DNA of 64,000 nucleotides from Morella rubra. Taxonomy: Eukaryota; Streptophyta; Magnoliopsida; Fagales; Myricaceae. A program made the position numbers and the translations under genes. Positions 10,362 through 22,633 of the stretch are shown one piece after another. The stretch is taken from positions 23,963,587 through 24,027,586 of the forward strand of contig CM025849.1 of the NCBI GenBank assembly GCA_003952965.2, written 5' to 3'. Positions within the stretch are counted from its first letter, which is position 1. Each line of letters starts with the position of its first letter. The notes beneath the pieces are model-generated. The model was not told where the DNA came from, did no database searches, and saw only the letters and a program-made list of their open reading frames with translations.

Positions 10362-12136
10362 TGTGAGTCTAGGTTATAACTCAAGAGGGGGTTGAATTGG
10401 GTTAAATAAAAATTAAAACTTTTGTCAAAGAATAACCCAAAGAAACTCTTTTAGATATTAAAACACACCACAATAAAAGAGATGCAATAAAAATAGAGTA
10501 AAAAGGTAGAGAGATAACACCAGTATTTTTAGGTGGTTCGGCTAAGACAGGCCTATGTCCACCCAATTGTATATCCTTCCTTAGACTTTCTTCACTATAA
10601 TCCAATAGCAATCACATTTTAGCTTCTGGGTGCTAAGTAACCATTACAAGCATTTTGTTGAGGTCACACTTCAACTCTGACCACAAATCTCACACTCAAT
10701 GATAGATTTCTTCTATCCTCACAGGTAGGCTCAAGTGTTTCCCAACACTTTAATATTTTACAAAGGATTGATGAAAGAGGTAACAAAGAATAGCTTTTAA
10801 AGCTTGATGTACAAATACAAGGCACAATAATGAGCAAGAAGACAAGATCAGAGAATGAAAGCTAGAGTAATGGCAGGTGACAGCTATAGCTTTTTTGGGA
10901 TTTGTGAAAAACTTTCTTCTTTAAGCTATTTCTCTCTCTTTGTAGGCAAGGTCAAGAATGATGACGCAAGTTGTTTCTTTTCACTCACCATCTTGATCTA
11001 TTTATAGGTCTTTATCTTGAGTGGTCCCCAATGGCTTTATTGTACTGCTGGAGAGGTGTCTTAAGTGTATTAATGACTAAAATAGGAGCTGAAATATATA
11101 GGTTAAATTACTCCGTACATCCCTCGGGTTTGACCTTTTCCCAGTTTGGTCCTCAGAGTTCGATTTTTCCTAAAAGCATCCCTGGGGTGAGGACCCATTA
11201 CCAAATAGATCCTGGCGTCAACTCTTGGACGGAAATGCACACGTGGCTAACGGCTTACACGTGGGCACTGACAACTGGATTTTTTTTAAAAATCTCGCCC
11301 AATCGCAATGTGACACGTGTCATACAATAAATAAAAATAAAAATATTTTAAAAAATAAAAATAAATCTAAAATCTAAATTAAAAAAAAAAAAAAAAAAAA
11401 AACCCGGATCGGGGGAGACCCCCGATCCTTTCCCAATGGAGGGGTGGTGGAGGCCCTCCACCTGCCCGTTCTGGGCGGCCAGCAGAGGGAGGAGGACTCC
11501 CTCCTCCTCCCCGGGCGGATGGGGGAGGTCCCCCAGCCGCCCCAGAGCCGGCGGTGGAGGAGGGAGTCCTCCTCCTCTGCTGGCCGCCCAGTTCTGGGCA
11601 GCCAGAATGGGCCGGTGGAGGGCCTCCACCGGGAAAGGATCGGGGGTATCCCCCGATCTGGGTTGTTTTTTTTTTTTTTTTTTAATTTAGATTTTAGATT
11701 TATTTTTTATTTTTTTAAAATATTTTTTATTTTTATTTATTGTATGACACGTGTCACATTGCGATTGGGCGAGATTTTTAAAAAAAATCCAGTTGTCAGT
11801 GCCCACGTGTAAGCCGTTAGCCACGTGTGCATTTCCGTCCAAGAGTTGACGCCAGGATCTATTTGGTAATGGGTCCTCACCCCAGGGATGCTTTTAGGGA
11901 AAATCGAACCCTGAGGACCAAACTGGAAAAAGGTCAAACCCCAGGGACGTACGGAGTAATTTAGCCAAATATATATTTAGAACTTTACAAAAACAAGAGA
12001 GTGTCAATCCTTTTAAAATTTACTTATGAAATAGTGGATTGACGATCATAGCGTTCTAAAATACTCCAAAGCATAGATAAAACTTGTTATCATCAAAATC
12101 AAAATGGATTGCTCAAGGCACAACCTTAGGCTAACA
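10362..12136 (-). mobile_element. Solo LTR with 5-bp target duplication CATAA, carrying a nested foldback element
   Basis: On the + strand it runs from TGTGAGTCTAGG to ...CCTAAGGTTAGCC-type end CTAACA; on its own strand it starts TGTTAGCC and ends CTCACA. Perfect CATAA copies flank it at 10357-10361 and 12137-12141, so it is a solo LTR. Removing the 866-bp element and one 9-bp duplication leaves about 900 bp. The same LTR family, in the opposite orientation, is at 14293-15454. Its start also occurs at 35852 and its end at 33345. It belongs with the SIRE-like Copia at 36-42 kb, whose upstream LTR remnant has the same start. Confidence 0.85.
11101..11966. mobile_element. Non-autonomous Mutator-like foldback element, 866 bp, 9-bp target duplication
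   Basis: Nearly the whole element is one inverted repeat. The ends GGTTAAATTACTCCGTAC and GTACGGAGTAATTTAGCC pair, and the arms extend about 260 bp (11101-11360 against 11710-11966). A perfect 9-bp duplication AAATATATA sits at 11092-11100 and 11967-11975, the Mutator signature. The core (11400-11665) is very GC-rich and again self-complementary (GATCGGGGG... CCCCCGATC; GGAGGGCCTCC...). The ORFs in it are products of the inverted repeat and are not annotated as genes. Confidence 0.9.
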
Positions 12137-13264
12137 CATAATTTCATCATTGATTCAGAAAAGTGTCAAGACAAGCTAGCTTCTAAATCAGTTATAGGCG
12201 TTCAAGTATAGCTTCTGTAATTTTGGTAAACCTCATGCAAACTCCCAATAAACTGTGCCAACATAAAACACACTGAGCTCCGGCTTCATATTATCAAACT
12301 AGTAGATAGACTTCGCATCATACTATATATTCTCTAGACACATTCATTTACTTGCTAAGACGCTTGAACCATGCAGTGCTTTCACTCTTGAATCTTCAGG
12401 AATATGACACAAATATAAACGTGAAGTTTATGTCAGCCAAATACATTTAAAATCTCCCCCTTTGGCAAACTTCATCACAAAACTAACCTAGCCTCTAAAG
12501 AAATAATTATGTTGATCACCACCACAGAATCCATTTACAATGAGACTCAACAACCTATACTAGCACAGGCTAAACACAATATTCCTAAGATTATCAAACC
12601 TGCAAAATACAATCTCAACAACACATGAACTAACAGTGAACTTCATTAGTTTTGAGTTAATCAAATTACAACACAAATATAACAATTACAATTGAATAAG
12701 CTGTGAACTTAAATTTACCAATCTCCCTCTAAGATAAGTAATATCTGTAGAGGACAACTCCCCCTATCTCATAGCAAGGATTATTTCATATTGTAGTAAG
12801 AAACAATCAACATTAGGAAACTCATGTCAAAATTGCTAATAGAATGTTGATTTAAACTATGCAGCGACAAAATCGTAAATCTAGCAAACTTCTAGTTTCA
12901 AATATATCAATCAAAGTTTTAAAATAAACATACTTCAAGAGTTTTCAGAACTTCAATTCACAAAGACATAGTTTAAAAACTACGAAGATACATCAAAGAG
13001 TTTTAGAACCATATTTACACAAAAATCATATTGTTCAGAAACTAAACAAACACATAGAACTTATAATACTAAACATACATCACAGAACATATTGTTCAAA
13101 TTATACATCATAAGACAACTTCAAAAATCAAAACAGAAGTTCATCCAATCATACTATACATTCTTTACACACACTCATTTGCTTGTTGAGACACTTGAAT
13201 CATGTAGTGCTTTCACTCTTGAATCTTCAGGAATATGACACAAATACAAACATGAAGTTTATGC
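12137..13264. repeat. Repeat-derived stretch with a ~140-bp direct duplication
   Basis: The block at about 12312-12455 (CATCATACTATATATTC... GAATCTTCAGGAATATGACAC) is repeated at about 13146-13275. Near 12460 the minus strand reads GCCAAAGGGGGAGATT, the purine-rich stretch typical just before the 3' LTR of SIRE-type Copia elements. This is probably a remnant of such an element. No ORF of note. Confidence 0.45.
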
Positions 13265-14220
13265 CAACCAAATACATTTACAATTTCTTTCCATACAATG
13301 AAAGATGGCTGTTTGAAAAATGTTTGATAAGCTTTTATTATTCTCTCCATTAGTTTCCAGTGCATGTTAATATTGTTATGGGGATTCAAATCCATTTGAG
13401 GTCCAACACGTCAAATTTAGATTTGTTGTGCATAATGTAAAACTTCTAATTTTCCCAAAAAAATAAAAAAATATAAATTTTCTAACGAAGACAATATGTT
13501 TGAATGGTATAAGTTTACCGTTCGAACATGACTGTCATCCCTGCAACTGCAAAATTTTAGCAATATCGTTTGAACGCTGCAAAAAACCCACAAAAATCAC
13601 CTATTCAAAAATTTTCAATCAATCCATAAAACATGTTATTTTTTCTCCTAAAACATGCTTTCAACATCCCTAACACGTATAAAACTACCTATGAGAATTT
13701 AAACATCAATTTCTTGTACAAATTCAAACTACAACAATAAAAAATTTATACATAAAAAAACTATTAAAATCCTTAGTAAAATTGATAAAACTCACCTCCG
13801 CAAGACAAGGAAGCTCCATTTGAATATTTTCCTACAATAATGGAAAAAAAAATGTAAGAAACGGTGTAAGAAGCAAATTGGGGGAATTTTAGAGAGCTGT
13901 TTCAATGTTTGGGGGAAATGAGGCTCACGATCTCGTCTGTGGTATTTGAGTTTGGGGTGTTTATTCGAACATTCTTGATTATGTTAGAACGGTATGCCAA
14001 AAAAGAGGCGGGAAGAACTGCACGCATAAATCAACGTTCGAACGTTGTTTTTGCACATTCGAACGATGCTTTTTTTATCAGAACGACGTCATTAGTTTTC
14101 AAATAACATTCTAACAGATTTCCAAAACCCATTCGAATATTACTTAGATAATGAAATAGTACCGTTTCTTACTTTCTAACGTTCGAATGATACATTTTAT
14201 GTTTGAAGAATTTTATCAAG
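13265..14220 (+). mobile_element. CACTA-like element fragment B with CGTTCGAACG palindromes
   Basis: It is collinear with the reverse complement of 49190-49620: the same blocks (AGTTTCCAGTGCATGTTAATATTG, CAAATCCATTTGAGG..., then the palindromic words). Palindromes include GTTCGAAC near 13520, the perfect 16-bp CAACGTTCGAACGTTG at 14032-14047, and several GTTCGAATG/TTAGAACGG variants to 14200. No intact ORF. Its continuation is probably cut by the solo LTR at 14293. Confidence 0.55.
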
Positions 14221-14292
14221 AACTTAAACACAATGTAATTATTGCTAAAATAATATGTAATAAATTATAAGCATAATTTTATTAACTATAGA

Positions 14293-15454
14293 TGTTAGCC
14301 CAAGGTCGTTTATTAAACAATTAATTTTAATTTCGATGATAACAAAAATTTCAATTGATTTGAAGGATTTTAGAACTCACAATGTCAATCCACTATTTCT
14401 AATGAGTTTTTCAAAAGATTGTGGTTATCTCTCTATAAAATTTTCTAAATGTATATTTACATCAATACATAAGCTAAAAGATTCATATTGTTCATTGTAG
14501 GTGTTTGCAGGTGAATTAAGGTGGAATACACATCTTCAAGTTGTTGGAAAACTTCTTCGGCATTGATTGTGTCGACACATTGAACTATCACTCGAATGCA
14601 TGTTTGATGGTATCAACACATTGCATTAACACCCGAGAGCACAATTCTAGACTAATTTTGTGGTGTCAACACATGTCGACTATATATCGACACATGTTGG
14701 GATTTTACAAAAAAAATCCTGGAATGCCGCTAGCACTTCCTTTTGTTTTAAAATAACTTTTGTACCACTCCAATGTTACAATAAAGTCACTTGAAGACCT
14801 TTCAAGACAAGAGGGCTATAAATAGAACAAGATGAGAGATAAAGATGAGAACTTGCACATCATTTATGACCTAGCCTCCTTAGAGAGAGAAAGAAACATG
14901 AAGAAGAGAGAAGAACTCACTTCTCAAGAAAGCTAGTGCGGCACCTGCCAAAATAAAATCTTTCTTACTCGAATCTTATCTTCTTGCTCATCATTGTGCT
15001 TTCACTTGCTTTTTGGCTTAAAGAGCTTTCTTTATTATATCCTTGTACCCATCTTTTAAAACATTTGAGTGTTGGTGTAACACTTGGTCCTACTCGTGAG
15101 GGTAGAAGAAATCCCTTGGGTTATTGGATTTGTGAGAGAGTTGAAGCGTGAGCTCTAAAAATGCTTTGTAACGGTTACTTAGCACCTGGAAGCTAAGATG
15201 TGTTTGCTATTAGAGAATAGTGGAGAAAGTCCAATGAAGTTCAATAGCCTTGGGGTGGACGTAGGCAAGTTTTGGCCGAACCTCCTAAAAATACCAGTGT
15301 CATCTCTCCATCCCTTGCTCTCCTTTATTTGCATTATATTTGTACTTGTGGTGCACTATTTTCTATTGATTATTTATCTTAACTTATTATCAAAAATGTT
15401 TTAATTTGTATTAAAACAAAATTCACCCCTCTTGGGTTGTCACCTAGACTCACA
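14293..15454 (+). mobile_element. Solo LTR, same family as 10362-12136
   Basis: It starts TGTTAGCCCAAGG and ends CACCTAGACTCACA, matching the reverse complement of the 10.4-kb solo LTR at both ends. It contains TGTGTCGACACATTG-like words near 14570 that recur near the SIRE-like Copia. The nominal 5-bp flanks (ATAGA / GATGT) do not match. A GATGT pair exists (14291-14295, 15455-15459) but would trim the canonical TG start, so the exact border is open. Confidence 0.7.
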
Positions 15455-15943
15455 GATGTAATATAACACATGTGTAGGAGTATGAAAATATTTTTAGTAT
15501 ATACTTAATTATGTATAAGTATAATAACACAATACATTTATATATATAAGTATGATAGTATATGTGTAAGAGTGTTAAGTATTAAGTACTAAGTACTAAG
15601 TAGTAATAAATTATGGAAATTTTATCAATACTTAACTATGTCTAAGTAATTACAAACACATGTAAGTATCATAGAACATGTATGAAAGTATGAAAGTTCT
15701 ATTACTACTAATAGATGTGTAAGTATCATTATAAACACAATGTTATCAACTTTGTAAGTATTATAGTACATATATAAAAATCTCATTACTACATAATGAT
15801 ATCGTAACAAATTACGAGCATAATGTTATTTAAACATGTACGAACGTATCGCAACACATGTGTGGGAGTACAAAAATATGTACCAATAGGAGTATCAATT
15901 ATGTGTAACAAATCATAAAACACAATGTTATTAATCGTATAAA
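15455..15943. other. AT-rich stretch, no gene
   Basis: The stretch is full of GTAAGTAT/TACTAAGTA short-period variants (15530-15830), a low-order tandem-like AT sequence. No coding potential is seen. Confidence 0.5.
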
Positions 15944-17930
15944 TGTTGGAAATATGCCCTTAAAATCAATTATTTGGAATAAGGGAAAAATACACTTTGC
16001 ACCCCTAAACTTTGGGGTCATTTCCAAGTTGCAACCCGTTTTAATGATTTCGCTAGATTGAGCCTTCTATCTTTATGAATTCGTTGATTTGCACCCTAGA
16101 CCCTGATTAGCCATTATTTCTCATGGTAAACAATGGTGACAAACCCCCATTTGATTTGCCTGTTTTGCCCTTCATTTAAGGCAGACATTGAAGCTCCCCC
16201 CCCCCCCCCCTCCCGACATAGATTGATCGAAAGTGGGCTTTGTAGTTCCAACATTCTGACGTTCTTCTCCCCGCTCTCTTTTTTTCCAATGAACACCCAG
16301 CAAGAGCTTGTTCACAAGCTTTGCTCAAGTGCTTGTGGCTGCTCGTAGAAAACAAAAACTTCCACTTTCCCTTTGGGACTCAGACATGACTCAAAGCATG
16401 TGGCTCTAACAAATAGACTCCCAGTATTGTACACAATAGTATCTTCCAACAATTTAGTTTTAAGTAGTATCTTCCGGTAATCTCATGCGCACAAAGCCTC
16501 CCTTCACATTTCAAACATCAAAAGCTAGCTTTTAGAGAAAATTCCATTGTCCAATGTCCACCCACCCTCAGGTGCTTGGCGCACCTTGGGCCGTGAGGAC
16601 CAAAATAGAATTTTCCAAGGAATTTGCCTTTTCTCATCTTTTCTTTGCTGTGACATTCCATTAAAGGGACTTTAGATCCTTTAATGTGTCAATCTCATGA
16701 CTGCTTCTCCTTCACTTTGTTAAGGGTCATGGAGTGGAGTAGACTGTACACACGAACTTTTCTTTCACTTTCAATGCGTGGTTAGAAATCGAAGAACTTA
16801 AGTGGAATCTTCGCTCTTGGGAGATCAACAAGTTTAACCACTTTTTGAAATCAAGATAATATTAGTAATGATTATATGTACTACGTAGAAGTTGGAGACA
16901 GAACAAGATGGAGTTCACAACCAAGTGGATCGACCTGATTCATTAGATCGTCAAAAATTTTAAGGGCGTATGTAACAAGCTAACCGACACAAAGCTAGCA
17001 GTGGTGACTTTGGTGGTGAAGTTGGACTCGCAGCATTTGGCCCAGATCGTCAAGAAGTAGCTTGAGGAAATTGTTTACCAGCTTGACCTAGACGATATTA
17101 AAATTGGTGTATGAATTTTTGCTCTTGGTAGACCATCTCAAGTGTAGGGTCTGTTTAATGTGTACCTGTGCTTTGACCAAGTCATTTGGTGATGATCTTT
17201 TTAGGTCAAATATTTTAGACAACGTTGGGTCTTATACATGATAAATGGGTTTGTATGAATGCTCAACAAGAACTCCACCGGTCACTTTGTTAGACAGTAT
17301 ATTCTGCATATCTACATAGAGTTGGACTTGAAAAGAAATCTCTAGCCAGAGGAATTTTGTAAAAATATATTCTAAATTAATATATATATATATATTTATT
17401 AATTTGCGAAATTGTTTTGGAAAAACGAGAGTCCAACAAGTTACAGATTGTGAATTAATAATTATATGAGTTAGGAATATAGCATGGTGGAAGGATAAAT
17501 AAGTAAATAATTGCTAGTAAAAGAGATTTCACGAAAATTGTCTCACTATCTTGGGAGTCAATTGTGATATATTAATGGATATGATCACAATTTGTAGAAG
17601 CCCATAAATTCAGAATATAGAATATAAGAGAGTTAAAGAAAAAAGAGTTTTTCATAATGATCCTACGACTGAAATTTGGGATCCTAAGGATCCCACACAC
17701 TAACACAATTGAAGTTTTGGAGTGAGCCATTATATAAACTCAAAACTTTCATTTGAGAGAAAGTAGTCATATGTGAGAAAGAGTTTCTCTCTCTAAATTC
17801 TCTCTCTCAAACAACTGTGCATGTGAATCCGAAGGAGGCAGCATGCTTGGTCTGCTCGATTTCAACGATCAGATTCTGCTGCAAGTCTAATGATCGTCGA
17901 TTCCTACAATGAAAACACGATTAGTATTAA
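15944..17930 (+). mobile_element. Copia-type LTR remnant interrupted by ~1.15 kb of other DNA
   Basis: It starts TGTTGGAAATATGCCC, the same start type as the LTRs at 28381 (+) and 33149 (-). LTR similarity breaks at about 15980 and resumes near 17150 (CTTTGACCAAGTCATTTGG, matching the LTR at 31855-33149). The interruption holds a C-run (about 16196-16211) and, at 16900-17120, a short coding-looking stretch with stops (KLTDTKLAVVTLVVKL, EEIVYQLDLDDIKIGV) that I do not recognise. The right border near 17930 is approximate. Confidence 0.6.
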
Positions 17931-18109
17931 CAATTACCATTAGTATTTAGTATTTTTGTATGATGTAAATGTAGTGCATATATATATATAATTACTTTAT
18001 ATATAAGTATTACATGTAAATATAAAATATAAAGTACTATTAAATAATATGTAAATGTAAATATTAAAATTATATTTTTAATTTATTATATTATTTTATT
18101 TGATTAACT

Positions 18110-21106
18110 GTTTTAACGCTCCCATAATTACCGTTCTAACGCCAAATTACTGATCGTTCTAACTCTTACATTCTTACCACTCTAATGCTCAGAATGACAA
18201 CATTCAAACTTTTTTCTCCAGCATAAAACGACAGCGTCATTATTATCGTACGTTCTAACGGTTTATAGCGCTTGAACGACAAAAAATTTTGTTATTACTT
18301 AATTTTTAGATTTCTTAATACGATAATAATTTTATGCGATATTAATTTATATGATAAAAAAAAAATTTATTATTTGTCTTTATTTTATCTTTATTTTATA
18401 TGATAATAATTTTATCATATTATTACAATATTTTCTAATATTCCGTGTCATTTTGTTTTCAATCATAATTTAATTACCAAGTAAAAATATGCATAAACTA
18501 AAAAAGAAATTAGATCATCAAGAACAAATAGTATAACATGTACAAATATAACTATTCGAACGTCTAAAATAAATATAAATAAATGACAAAATAATATAAA
18601 AAACTATTAGCGCTTTTTCTTTAGCTTCCCCACCAAGTTGTGCTCGACATCATCTATCCTCTACATGATGTCTTCCTGACAATCCTTCTGAGCCCTCTCT
18701 AGTACCTGCTACCTCGACTCAATCTCACTGAGTCTCTCATCCATGGTTGCCAGGTTGGTGATGACGGGAGTGATAGCCTTCTCGAATGCGCCTACAATGT
18801 GACACTCTATGTCCTCAAGCAAACCTGCTGGTAGCGGCTGAGAACGGGCTGCTCCAGTGGAAGACCCGAGTAGCTCCTCAACAGCCTGAGCTCAAACCTC
18901 GGGCTATAGTGAAGCAGCTGAATGTTGTGACCCCAATCCATATGAGAAGCTACATCGAACTGTCACACTGTTGATAGGGCCGAGCTGCATCGTGGTTAGC
19001 TCATGATGCCCGACCACTACACCAGCATCTAACATAAAGCGGGTCAGCATCATACTGTATGGAAGACCCTCATTGGTCGTCAACGGAGCCTTGGCTCGGA
19101 TCGTCTGGAATGTGAATAGGGAAGGTCGATCTGCCCTAGACACGCCACCATCATCATCAGTTGTGCTCAAGGGGAGGTGCACTCCATGTGATGGAGCCGC
19201 GGGTAAATGTTGTGGCAGAAAATGAGGTGGAACATGCACCAAAACCCGGGCAAAGATTTCTACAATATTGATGACTGGATCAAATAATGACACTCCCGTC
19301 ATCAGTCGAAAGACCACCTCAGCTAGCAATACAACGGAGGGCTTAATAGCAGGATAGGCCCTCAATCATCTCGGCATGCCTAAGTAATAGGCCAGGATGT
19401 CAAAGAAAATCCTAACTCGAACCCCCGGATGATGGCTTCCCACTCGTCAGCCTCAATGTCGATCTCCATCAATGCTGCGTAGATCTCCTGGATGAGGAGT
19501 GGGTACTGCTGTCCATTCCAAGAGAGCACGTGCTCCAAGCCCTAGTGGACGAGGATCTGGTTGATGGTCCGCCCTCAAAATCTGAAGTCATAAAAGTTCA
19601 AAGTGCAAACGGCCCTCTTGACCGCCAATTAGCACCTAAACATAAGCGTTCTCCACTCCTCCATAGTCATAGCATCCCTTGGAGAAGTTTGCGATGAAGA
19701 AAAAGAAGCAGCTAATCTGGAACGCTTCAGCATATTCACTTAATCTGTTAAAAAAAACAAAAGAAAGAAAATTGTTAGAACAGGTTATAACAACATAGAA
19801 CAAAAAGAAATACAATAGTTCGAACAAGTAACAATAAATTGTTCGAATGGTATCATACAAACTATTGAACGGGAATTATACAGCCTATCAAATGGAAACA
19901 TCGAATGAAACGCTGTTTGAACGGCTGTGCAAAAATCTTTGAACGATAATACTTAAACGCACCATTTTATCCAAAATTTTGATGCATGGTTAAAACGTGT
20001 GTTTCAGAAAATATCGTTAGAACAATACAAATCTCCGTTCTAACACTATTACACAAAAATGAAACTCGACCATTTTCAGACACCCTAAAAACTACATTTC
20101 TATGTACAAATCATTCCTAAACTAACTAGAAACATACACATTCAACAACATGCACTTTTTTTCAAGATTCATAGTATATTCTAATCAAAATACACAAAAA
20201 CAAAATCTATACATAAAAACTACAAAAATAGAGTTTCATGGATTAAAATGCGTTAAAAAACATAGATGTAGTCTGTAGAGGCTAGAAAATATGAGTTGTA
20301 TGGAGGAAATGAGGAAATGCGAGATTGAGAGAAAACGTGAGAGATTTGGTGAGTCTGTGAAAATATGAGAAAATGAGCGTCAGGAGGGTGTAATAAACCA
20401 ATGAATGTTAGAACGCGTTTGAACAATCATTAAAAAATGTCAGAAGCCGTTCATTATCGAACGATTCATATTCTCCAACATTCATAATTTGTTGGAACGG
20501 GTTACTTACTAACGTTCAAACGAGACTAAAAAATATTAAAATTGATGATGACAAGACGTGCATCTATATGGTAGGTAAAAGAATGTGTTCGAATGGTATT
20601 CAATTTTTTGGGACGTGGACTGGCATCCCAAAAGATTCTTTGTTGTTCTAATGGGCGTTTTTAAGAAAGAATGCTGCAGATTTGCACGTTCATTCGAACA
20701 AGTTATTTAGGTTCGAATGGTGGTGAAAATTGGTGTTAGAATGTTATTTTATTCGTTTGAGCTCCTACAAAACCATACTGATTCATTTGAAGGGTTATTT
20801 GGATGTTTGAACAGGAGGATTTTCATGGACAAATTTGTCCCTAAAAGTACTCTTTTTTTGGGACCGGAAGATTTCGTCCCAAAAACTCAGTCATCATTTT
20901 TGTGATGGTGGGTTTCCATCCCAAAAAATCAACTTTTTTTGGGGACAGACAATTCCATCCCAAAACAAAAAGAAAACTATCACACAAAAAAAAAAAAAAA
21001 ATTTTGGGACGATTTGAATTTCAGTCCCAAAATCAAAACTTTCTATTTTTTTCGATTCGGAATTGAAAATCTATCACCAAAAACTCAAATTTGTTGTTAG
21101 TAATGT
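18110..21106 (-). mobile_element. CACTA-like element copy C with CGTTCTAACG/GTTCGAAC words
   Basis: It contains a transposon-protein pseudogene on the minus strand (18602-19700). Dense words such as CGTTCTAACG, GTTCGAAC and CGTTCAAACG lie on both sides (18110-18260; 19800-20780). A terminal block at 20830-21060 has repeated GGGAC(G/C)-AAA / TTTCGTCCC words and ends TTTGTTGTTAGTAATG at 21090-21105, a decayed TTGTAGTG terminus. A very similar GGGACGAAA end closes element E at 50954. The other end is not resolved and may be fragment B, separated by LTR insertions. Confidence 0.55.
18602..19700 (-). pseudogene. Plant transposon protein (PF20167-like), decayed
   Basis: Reading leftward from about 19700, the minus strand gives GRTINQILVH, GLEHVLSWNGQQYPLLIQEIY (FY/IY motif region), then a central gap with stops. 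A 153-codon open stretch follows (19365-18907) including VFRLMTGVSLF...NIVEIFARVLVH and NEGLPYSMMLTRFMLDAGVVV. The end is a charged coiled coil and a lysine-rich tail near 18610. The same block order is seen at 45.2-46.3 kb (GRTFSQIF..., MLITRFLVVARVQGV...). Stops and frame changes make it a pseudogene. Function of the family is unknown. Confidence 0.6.
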
Positions 21107-21888
21107 ACCCCACCTTACAAATACTCCATACGCAATTTAGTTTGCTTAGAGCTTAAAAGTAATTATTTCTTGAAATAAACATATATTTTACTTTCTAACT
21201 ACGAAAATTACACTTTTTACCTTCCGTAAAAATATTAAAATGGATTCACTTTATTTTGTGAGTAATGTATTTAATATATAAAAACTGTTGAGATTAGACC
21301 ACCTCCACAATTGTCATAATTTTCATCAATTGAATATTCACCAGCTTTATATGCATCGGATTGGAGATGTTAAAACTTTATAATAATACAGGATAAATAG
21401 ATTGGTAGCTAGATTTCGTGAAAGAAGGAATAATATAGCATCTTACAAACTTTAGAAGACTTGAATATATCATTTTGGAAGCCATTGATATTCTTCCACT
21501 CATCTTTAAAGATATTGTCCTTCGCAATTCTATAGTCGCAACTCTTGCCCCAAGTGCATGTAATAAAATCCTGTCCCGTGCATGTGAACCCAAAATACAG
21601 CATGCATAGTGATCGTGTGATTTTTTAGTCATACAGCCGATGTTTGTGGAGAAGAAACACCATCTTTTTTTGTCCTTACCCACTGATACGTACGCACATA
21701 CCTCTGTGATCTCTAATTAGTGTTAACCCATTATCGAGAACTGAATCACTGGAGACGAATATATATAAATTAAGAAAGAATTCGTAAGCAGCAAAATAAA
21801 ACCTTCCCTCAGGTGCCAATGAACGTAGAATTGCACGCCTCTTTGTTGATTGGAGTTTAGAGCAATGTTCATGGAATAAATGGACATT
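21107..21888. other. Unassigned; short minus-strand coding-like stretch at 21409-21603
   Basis: The minus strand reads GFTCTGQDFITCTWGKSC... then KDEWKNINGFQNDIF for about 60 codons before a stop. The cysteine spacing and polar composition look protein-like and are unlike the surrounding repeats, but I do not recognise a family. A GGTATGTGCG donor-like site lies upstream near 21700. It could be an exon relic of a host gene. The rest shows nothing. Confidence 0.25.
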
Positions 21889-21889
21889 T

Positions 21890-22633
21890 CACAAAAAAAC
21901 CAAAACTAAAACTAATCCAAACCAACTAAGGTGGTTTGACACCATTAAACTTCCACAAGCCTCGGTTAAGAAGAAAAGGGGCTGGAACTTCTCCGGTAAA
22001 GGAGTGGGCAGCCGACTCATGCTGCTAAGAGTGAGCCTCCGAGTTGTCAGCTCGGGAGATCTTCGAAGGAGAGAATAAAGGAATAGAGGAGAAAAGCGAT
22101 TTGAGACTGAGGATAATAGAAGCAATTTTTCAAGGAAAAACAGAATTGCCAGAAGAGCCGTCCAAATAGGCTTGAAGGATGCTCTCCATTACAGTTGTAG
22201 AATCTCCTTGAAAAAGTAAGGGGGAGAGCATCAGATCCGATGCCTTAGACAAGGCAAAGATGGTTGCTTCAGCTTCACCAATAAGAGGATCAGTGCAATT
22301 GGATCGTTGAGTCCAACCCTTTAAACAATCACCATTGGAATGGAAGAGAGTTGCTGCACTCACAGAAAAAGAAGACCGAACGGCAACGTTAAACGTCATG
22401 CGAAGATATCCATCAGTAGGAAAAGAAGAGATCGCGGCTTTGGTAAGTAATGGTGGTGAAGGGTGCCATGCCGCTAAATGCTCCTGATGAGAATGTGATA
22501 TCTGGTGTCGAAGAAATAATGGAGAATCTTGTATGTGATCATGTAACATCTTATTTCTTGTCATCCACAGGTGATCCAGCATCAGAGCTGCAAATAGCTG
22601 AAATGAGTGAGTAGCATTGCGGCGAAATAGCAT
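21890..22633 (-). pseudogene. LINE 3' part: RNase H domain and 3' end
   Basis: The minus-strand ORF reads ATHSFQLFAALMLDHLWMTRNK (zf-RVT tail), then GEAEATIFALSKASDLMLSPLLFQGDS (RNase H core with the acidic GD position). It stops at 22130, and the 3' tail runs to an A-rich end near 21895. It joins at about 22625 to the reverse-transcriptase part of the same type of element, which lies on the + strand. The two halves therefore face each other, as in a twin-primed LINE insertion. Confidence 0.75.

Noticed and set aside
11348..11937. Several 65-120-codon frames on both strands
   Set aside because: They arise from the self-complementary Mutator-like element; the mirrored frames give the same peptide from both arms.
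14291..15459. GATGT direct repeats as target duplication of the solo LTR
   Set aside because: Using them would remove the TG start shared with other copies (14293, 35852); probably chance.
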